From contig CAKVBA010000069.1 of the NCBI GenBank assembly GCA_934725305.1, forward strand, positions 1 to 10,934: a stretch of DNA of 10,934 bases. Direction: 5' to 3'. The DNA is from an uncultured Parabacteroides sp. (lineage in GTDB: Bacteria > Bacteroidota > Bacteroidia > Bacteroidales > Tannerellaceae). The translations under genes and the position numbers were made by a program. How positions within the stretch are numbered: position 1 is the stretch's first letter; each line of letters opens with the position of its first letter. The notes under the pieces are model-generated. The model made no database searches. It saw only the letters and a program-made list of their open reading frames with translations, and was not told the origin of the DNA. Of this stretch, positions 6,519 through 10,934 are shown piece after piece.

Positions 6519-6800
6519 GTTTTGACGAAAAAATTTAATTATTTTTCTCATTCAACTCATTCTCAGCATTATCTATGTGAAAATATTTTTCCCATTTCTT
6601 CTCTCTACAAGCATTCGTAGGAGAAAACGCTTCAAAATTTCTCCTGCCGAGAAGAAAAAAGAAGCTCCGATTCCTTCATTTTTTATCTCGACACAGCATT
6701 GTCATCAAAGTTTCATGGTTAATTCTATAGCTAATCTCAAATATTTTCTCTATTTTGTGGGCATATTATATACGTACAACAAAGAAAAGCACAAGACACG
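6519..6800. other. Gene-free stretch before the START-like gene
   Basis: This AT-rich region separates the divergent tRNA and START-like genes. A 75-codon plus-strand frame (6577-6804) has basic low-complexity sequence, no recognisable domain and overlaps the next start by ATGA; I do not call it a gene. TATTTTG at 6751-6757 could be a degenerate -7 box for the next gene, but no -33 element is seen at the right distance. Confidence 0.4.
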
Positions 6801-7187
6801 ATGAAGAAACAAGAAAAATTCCACATTGAATATATCTTCGACAATGTTTCCCGACGAAGTTTATGGAATCATATCACCACTCCACCAGGCTTGTCCGCCT
6901 GGTTTGCTGATGCTGTTATTATAAATGACAACCAATATACATTCATCTGGGACAAAGAAGAGCAAGAGGCCGACGTCATCATCTGGAAACCCGAAGAGCA
7001 TGTGCGATACCGTTGGAAAGATGAAGAAGACGAAAACTGCTACTTTGAATTTATCATCCATACAATCGAACTGACGGGAGCAACGGCCCTTGAGATAACT
7101 GACTTTGCAGAACCGGATGAAAAACGAGATTCCATTGATTTATGGGACACACAGGTTGAAGAACTGAAACGTACATTAGGGATTTAA
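6801..7187 (+). CDS. START-like (SRPBCC fold) domain protein
   Basis: This encodes 128 residues, soluble and acidic, without signal peptide or membrane segment. LWNHITTPPGLSAWFAD (21-37) is the typical first helix-and-turn motif of the SRPBCC/AHSA1-like fold. Strands rich in W, Y and F follow (YTFIW 46-50, ADVIIW 57-62, VRYRW 68-72, YFEFIIH 81-87), and a long C-terminal helix closes the fold (SIDLWDTQVEELKRTLG, 111-127). Bacteroidota carry a conserved short family of this kind annotated only as START-like. A hydrophobic cavity that binds a small lipid-like ligand is expected from the fold; the ligand is unknown. It lies 71 bases before the LptF/G-type permease, but that gene has its own -7 box. 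Function is not known. Confidence 0.8.
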   Translation: MKKQEKFHIEYIFDNVSRRSLWNHITTPPGLSAWFADAVIINDNQYTFIWDKEEQEADVIIWKPEEHVRYRWKDEEDENCYFEFIIHTIELTGATALEITDFAEPDEKRDSIDLWDTQVEELKRTLGI

Positions 7188-7230
7188 GTAGTTTCCATCT
7201 ATTCCATAAGGATATTATCGTTTTTTACAC

Positions 7231-7238
7231 TACTTTTG
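7231..7238 (+). promoter_or_regulatory. Bacteroides -7 box before the LptF/G-type gene
   Basis: TACTTTTG matches TAnnTTTG perfectly, 20 bases before the start codon at 7259. No good -33 element is found 19-21 bases upstream, so the promoter is weaker evidence than the others here. If real, the leader is about 14 bases and the promoter should also serve ribBA. Confidence 0.6.
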
Positions 7239-7258
7239 CCAATCCAACGAAATAGGCA

Positions 7259-9181
7259 ATGTTGAGAATAAAACGATTATACACCTTTATGCTGCAGACG
7301 TTCCTGCCATTGTTTCTCATGACATTTGGCATCTGTCTGTTTATTGTGCTTATGCAATTTCTTTGGCGCTATATCGATGATATGGTCGGCAAAGGATTAG
7401 GAATTGCAGTATTGTCAGAAATGTTTTTCTATGCGGCCCTCTTCTTGGTGCCCATGGCTCTTCCCTTGGCTATTCTATTGGCCTCCTTGATGACCTTTGG
7501 AAATCTGGGTGAGCGGCTGGAATTGCTGGCGATGAAATCGGCCGGCATATCGCTTCTTCACATCATGCGCCCACTCATTGTCACACTTGTCTTTATCAGT
7601 ATCGGTGCCTTCTACTTTCAGAACTATGCCATGCCCGTGGTGCAGGTCAAGCTTTATACACTTCTCTACTCCATGAGACAAAAGTCTCCCGAACTGGATA
7701 TTCCTGAAGGTGTGTTCTATAAAGAGATTACAGGCTTCAATGTATATGTAAAGAAAAAGAACAATCAGACAGGGTTGCTCAAAGATCTGATGATCTATGA
7801 CTATTCCGAAGGCTTCAACAAAGCCCGTGTGATTGTTGCCGACTCCGGAAGACTGAAGACTTCGGCCGACAAGCTGTTCTTGGTCTTGTCGCTCTTTAAT
7901 GGCGAATCGTTCGAGAACCTGAAAAGCCAAGCAAACAATCAAAAGACAGCTGTTCCCTATCGCCGCGAATCATTCAAGAGCAAAGATATCCTGATTGAAT
8001 TTGATGCCAACTTCAACATGACAGACGAGTCGTTTATGCAAAACCAGTTTATGGGCAAGAATCTGACGGCTCTGCAGAAATCTATCGACTCAATGGGATT
8101 GCGCGTGGATAGCATCAAGGCGATCAATGCTCAAAATATCTACAGCACCTCTTATCGAAGATCTTTTCATGAAGAGCGGGCTCAAGGCATGCCTATCCCG
8201 GAAAAACAGTCAGAAACTTTGAGCCAAAGCGAAGTTGCCCAGCCGACTATCATCCTCAACTTCGACAGTCTCTATCAGGCACAAACGCCCAACACGCAAA
8301 TCGCCTATCTGAACAGGGCCAAAAATATGGCCGAAAATATCCGTACAGACTTCTATTTTCGTGCGGCCAACATTGGTGATGCCTCCTACAAAGTGCGCCG
8401 TCACCTCACCGAATGGCACAAGAAGTTTACACTCTCTTTTGCCTGCCTGGTGTTCTTCTTTATCGGCGCTCCATTAGGTGCCATCATTCGTAAAGGAGGA
8501 TTGGGAATGCCCGTAGTTATCTCCGTGATCCTGTTCATCTTCTATTATATTATTGATAATATAGGATTCAAGATGGCTCGCGACGGCGTTTGGCCGGCTT
8601 GGCAAGGCATGTGGTTAAGTTCTGCCGTGCTAACTCCGCTGGGCATCTTCCTGACCTATAAAGCCGTGAACGACTCCGTGATTCTAAATGCAGATACCTA
8701 TCTGAATGCATTAAAGAATCTGGTGGGCAAACGTCCGGGACGCAAGATCGAGAAAAAAGAGGTCATCATCTATGCACCCAACTACGAGGAACTGCTTCCC
8801 CGCTTGAAACAGCTGGCTTCCGACGCTCAGCAATATATTGCCAACCACCACAGATGGACCAACTATCTCTCCTTCTGGAAACAGGGCGGCAAGGATCGTA
8901 TAGCAGAGCAGATTGCTTCCGAAACTGAAAGCATCATTGAGGAATTGGCCAACTCTGACCAGAATCTGATTCTCAACAAGCTGATGGACTATCCGATTAT
9001 CAACAGCTACCGACAGATGCCTGCGCGTCTCAATGGTACAACGGGACTAATCATAGGTTTGTTTTTCCCCTTGGGAGTGCCCATCTATCTGATTGCAACT
9101 TATCAACGTAAATTATTACGACATGATATTCAGATGGTCTACAAAACAAGCAACGAACTTGTAGAGATGATGGAAAAATGA
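7259..9181 (+). CDS. LptF/LptG (YjgP/YjgQ) family lipopolysaccharide-transport permease
   Basis: This encodes 640 residues. Three N-terminal membrane segments (about 12-36, 54-80, 102-124) and three later ones (about 390-410, 416-434, 448-470) frame a large periplasmic part (125-385), the layout of LptF/LptG. Family-typical stretches are [16 protein letters not shown] (83-98), the coupling region facing LptB, and [15 protein letters not shown] (400-414) at the fourth membrane segment. The protein would work with LptB, LptC and a second LptF/G subunit to extract lipopolysaccharide from the inner membrane. E. coli LptF and LptG have about 360 residues. This one has a longer periplasmic part and about 170 extra C-terminal residues with one more hydrophobic segment (594-613). 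Whether it is LptF or LptG is not resolved. ribBA follows after 40 bases. Confidence 0.9.
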   Translation: MLRIKRLYTFMLQTFLPLFLMTFGICLFIVLMQFLWRYIDDMVGKGLGIAVLSEMFFYAALFLVPMALPLAILLASLMTFGNLGERLELLAMKSAGISLLHIMRPLIVTLVFISIGAFYFQNYAMPVVQVKLYTLLYSMRQKSPELDIPEGVFYKEITGFNVYVKKKNNQTGLLKDLMIYDYSEGFNKARVIVADSGRLKTSADKLFLVLSLFNGESFENLKSQANNQKTAVPYRRESFKSKDILIEFDANFNMTDESFMQNQFMGKNLTALQKSIDSMGLRVDSIKAINAQNIYSTSYRRSFHEERAQGMPIPEKQSETLSQSEVAQPTIILNFDSLYQAQTPNTQIAYLNRAKNMAENIRTDFYFRAANIGDASYKVRRHLTEWHKKFTLSFACLVFFFIGAPLGAIIRKGGLGMPVVISVILFIFYYIIDNIGFKMARDGVWPAWQGMWLSSAVLTPLGIFLTYKAVNDSVILNADTYLNALKNLVGKRPGRKIEKKEVIIYAPNYEELLPRLKQLASDAQQYIANHHRWTNYLSFWKQGGKDRIAEQIASETESIIEELANSDQNLILNKLMDYPIINSYRQMPARLNGTTGLIIGLFFPLGVPIYLIATYQRKLLRHDIQMVYKTSNELVEMMEK

Positions 9182-9221
9182 TTACATTTGCCCAAAAGAA
9201 CTATCAGAAATTAAAATAAAT

Positions 9222-10436
9222 ATGAGCGAGATCAAATTAAACACCATTGAGGAAGCTCTTGAAGACTTCCGTGAAGGTAAATTTGTCATCGTGGTGGATG
9301 ATGAAGACCGTGAAAACGAAGGCGATTTAATTATTGCTGCAGAGAAAGTCACTCCTGAAAAGATCAACTTCATGTTGATTCATGCTCGTGGAGTGCTGTG
9401 TGCCCCCATCCCTATTTCGAGATGTGAAGAGCTGGAACTGCCTCATCAAGTGACTGACAACACCTCTATGTTAGGTACTCCGTTCACCGTAACTGTTGAT
9501 AAGTTAGAGGGTTGCTCTACTGGCGTATCTGCGGCAGACCGCGCTGCTACCATCTTAGCCCTGGCCGACCCTAATTCAAAACCTGAAACATTCGGCCGCC
9601 CGGGACATATCAATCCGTTGTATGCACAAGAGAAAGGTGTATTACGCCGTGCCGGACATACCGAAGCAAGTATCGACTTGGCCCGTTTGGCCGGACTCTA
9701 TCCCGCCGCTGCTTTGATGGAAATCATGAACGAAGATGGAACCATGGCTCGTCTGCCTGAACTAAAGAAGATGGCCGACGAATTTAATATCAAACTGATC
9801 TCTATTGCCGATTTGATTGCCTACCGCCTGAAGAAAGAGTCAATCGTTGAAATGGGTGTCGAAGTGGATATGCCAACTCGCTACGGACATTTCCGTCTGA
9901 TCCCATTCCGTCAGAAAAGCAACGGATTGGAACATATCGCCATCATCAAGGGTGAAGTGAGCGGTGACGAACCTGTTTTGGTACGTGTTCACTCTTCATG
10001 CGCAACCGGCGATATCTTCGGATCCATGCGTTGCGATTGTGGCGGACAACTCCACAAGGCTCTGGAGATGATCGAAGAAGAGGGCAAAGGTGCTGTTATC
10101 TATCTGAACCAAGAAGGCAGAGGCATCGGCTTAATGGAAAAGATGAAAGCGTATAAGCTGCAAGAAAAGGGCATGGACACTGTGGATGCCAACATCTGCT
10201 TAGGCCATCAGGCAGACGAACGCGACTATGGTGTGGGTGCACAAATCTTGCGTCATTTAGGTATCTCTAAGATGCGTCTGCTGAGCAACAATCCCGTGAA
10301 ACGTGTAGGATTGGAGGCTTATGGATTGTCTGTAGTGGAAAATGTTCCTATCGAGATTGAACCGAACCCATTCAACGAGTTCTATATGAAGACGAAAAAA
10401 GAACGTATGGGTCATCTGTTACATAATATAAAGTAA
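9222..10436 (+). CDS. ribBA: RibBA: 3,4-dihydroxy-2-butanone-4-phosphate synthase / GTP cyclohydrolase II
   Basis: This encodes 404 residues, the normal length for the two-domain fusion, which supplies both precursors for riboflavin. The N-terminal RibB domain (1-205) has the acidic metal and substrate loop [10 protein letters not shown] (26-35), [11 protein letters not shown] (98-108) and [14 protein letters not shown] (145-158), and converts ribulose 5-phosphate to dihydroxybutanone phosphate plus formate. The C-terminal RibA domain (210-404) has zinc ligands Cys260, Cys271 and Cys273 in [14 protein letters not shown], the catalytic QEGRGIGL (297-304) and a conserved SNNPVKR segment near 360, and opens GTP. 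All key residues appear present. It probably shares a transcript with the permease upstream; the 40-base gap is too short for an FMN riboswitch. It is followed by a strong terminator. Confidence 0.98.
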   Translation: MSEIKLNTIEEALEDFREGKFVIVVDDEDRENEGDLIIAAEKVTPEKINFMLIHARGVLCAPIPISRCEELELPHQVTDNTSMLGTPFTVTVDKLEGCSTGVSAADRAATILALADPNSKPETFGRPGHINPLYAQEKGVLRRAGHTEASIDLARLAGLYPAAALMEIMNEDGTMARLPELKKMADEFNIKLISIADLIAYRLKKESIVEMGVEVDMPTRYGHFRLIPFRQKSNGLEHIAIIKGEVSGDEPVLVRVHSSCATGDIFGSMRCDCGGQLHKALEMIEEEGKGAVIYLNQEGRGIGLMEKMKAYKLQEKGMDTVDANICLGHQADERDYGVGAQILRHLGISKMRLLSNNPVKRVGLEAYGLSVVENVPIEIEPNPFNEFYMKTKKERMGHLLHNIK

Positions 10437-10462
10437 CTCTTATGGCCATGCGTCATTAATAG

Positions 10463-10705
10463 TTATTTGGCGAAAAGTATTAGAATTCCCAAAGGGGCTG
10501 TGTCAAAAGAAGCGTTTTTGATGCAGCCCTTTTTAGATATATCAATGCCATTGGGATGGACTCGATACTCCGTTTCAGCCACGAAACGGATCCGTCTTCC
10601 GGCAAATTGCTTTATCCCAAATCCGTCATTAGAAGTGTAATAATCCGTGGTAAAGGTTGTCTCGACATACTGCCTATAGCCATCAGAGAGATAGTTATTG
10701 TGTTT
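10463..10705 (-). pseudogene. Possible minus-strand gene remnant without start codon
   Basis: The minus strand is open for 80 codons from 10705 to a TAA at 10465-10463. It lacks any ATG and is preceded in frame by several TAA stops (10706 upstream). The middle reads like real protein, for example DGYRQYVETTFTTDYYTSN, FGIKQFAGRRIRFVAETEY. The 3' part runs through the ribBA terminator and is unlikely to be coding. I do not recognise the family. The opposite frame on the plus strand (ATG 10556 to 10777) is in mirrored codon register, so at most one of the two is meaningful. A chance open stretch is also possible. Confidence 0.3.
10491..10534 (+). terminator. Intrinsic terminator after ribBA
   Basis: AAAGGGGCTGTGTCAAAA (10491-10508) pairs with TTTTGATGCAGCCC plus TTT (10516-10533) with a few G-U pairs, closing a short loop around GAAGCG, and the 3' arm ends in TTTTT. 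It lies 54 bases after the ribBA stop. The A-run on the 5' side means it may also work for minus-strand transcripts. Confidence 0.88.
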
Positions 10706-10882
10706 TTATTCGGATTATTATTTGCTAAAAACGGTAGCGGATCCGACAGAAACGACGGGCAATTTCGCCGGACTTGACAAACGAATCTGTCTTGACCTAA
10801 ACACCCTGAAAAAAGAGGTTATAGGCTCTCTTTCAATAGTCTATAGAGTTTTTGAGGAGTAAGCCTCCGGTAAAGTACGTAT
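10535..10882. other. Gene-poor spacer between ribBA and the next gene
   Basis: No intact gene is supported here. It holds most of the possible remnant described for 10463-10705, two copies of the palindrome CGGATCCG (10587-10594 and 10738-10745), and a near-inverted pair CCGGCAAATTGC (10599-10610) and GCAATTTCGCCGG (10759-10771). TTCAATAGTCTATAGAG (10832-10848) resembles the 22-bp repeat units near 5951 and 6058. Confidence 0.5.
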
Positions 10883-10912
10883 TTTCTGCAATCTCTTCGT
10901 CCAGTATCTTTG
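10883..10912 (+). promoter_or_regulatory. Promoter of the gene starting at the window edge
   Basis: TATCTTTG at 10905-10912 is a perfect -7 box. A T-rich TTTC at 10883-10886 lies 18 bases upstream as a possible -33 element. An ATG follows 18 bases after the box, giving a leader of roughly 12 bases. Confidence 0.65.
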
Positions 10913-10930
10913 TACCCAAAAATAAGACTT

Positions 10931-10934
10931 ATGA
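10931..10934 (+). CDS. Start of a further plus-strand gene (cut by the window end)
   Basis: Only the ATG and one more base are visible. It is placed here because it follows a good promoter at the usual Bacteroides distance. Nothing can be said about the product. Confidence 0.4.

Noticed and set aside
6314..6778. 12-bp direct repeat TATATACGTACA at 6314-6325 and 6767-6778
   Set aside because: It is short and AT-rich, with no shared flanks; it is compatible with chance.
6577..6804. 75-codon plus-strand frame overlapping the START-like gene start by ATGA
   Set aside because: It has basic, low-complexity sequence, no signal or domain, and AT-rich composition like spacer DNA.
10587..10771. Paired CGGATCCG palindromes with the CCGGCAAATTGC / GCAATTTCGCCGG inverted pair
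   Set aside because: The order of the parts does not form one nested inverted repeat, so no hairpin or mobile-element end is supported.
10556..10777. 73-codon plus-strand frame with a hydrophobic stretch
   Set aside because: It starts inside the region right after the ribBA terminator, has no promoter or recognisable domain, and mirrors the more protein-like minus-strand frame.

Overview
The window looks like chromosomal DNA from a gut Bacteroidales species, most likely Bacteroides or Phocaeicola. The signs are: four promoters with the Bacteroides -7 box TAnnTTTG, starts without clear Shine-Dalgarno sequences, a tRNA without encoded CCA, a TonB-dependent receptor with an N-terminal carboxypeptidase-regulatory-like domain, a DUF4374 surface lipoprotein, and a RibBA fusion. 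Family names come from reading the translations; no database search was run.

Left part (1-6270): a three-gene operon (TonB-dependent receptor, DUF4374 lipoprotein, PepSY/TM inner-membrane protein; gaps of 13 and 11 bases) lies behind one promoter and a clear cobalamin riboswitch, and ends at a strong intrinsic terminator. The gene order and families are those of the xenosiderophore system XusABC of Bacteroides thetaiotaomicron. The leader, however, senses vitamin B12. The simplest reading is a corrinoid-uptake version of the Xus architecture: surface lipoprotein captures, receptor imports, and the histidine-bearing membrane protein acts at the inner membrane. A siderophore system under B12 control is the alternative.

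The operon is bracketed by two copies, in the same orientation, of a composite non-coding repeat. Each has an identical 73-bp head (4-76 and 5979-6051), then an array in strict 11-bp register (90-177 and 6096-6216) with TTnnAA cores, and a similar end (TTTGACAACA). The copy at 6 kb also has 22-bp units with the palindrome AGTCTATAGACT. I do not recognise this repeat family.

Middle (6341-6518): a minus-strand tRNA with anticodon CAU, with its own promoter and terminator.

Right part (6801-10534): plus-strand housekeeping genes: a START-like domain protein, an LptF/LptG-family permease with a long C-terminal extension, and ribBA, closed by an intrinsic terminator. The permease has its own -7 box and probably cotranscribes ribBA. 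From 10535 to 10904 no intact gene is seen; a minus-strand open stretch without a start codon (10463-10705) may be a gene remnant. A promoter and the first codon of a further plus-strand gene end the window.
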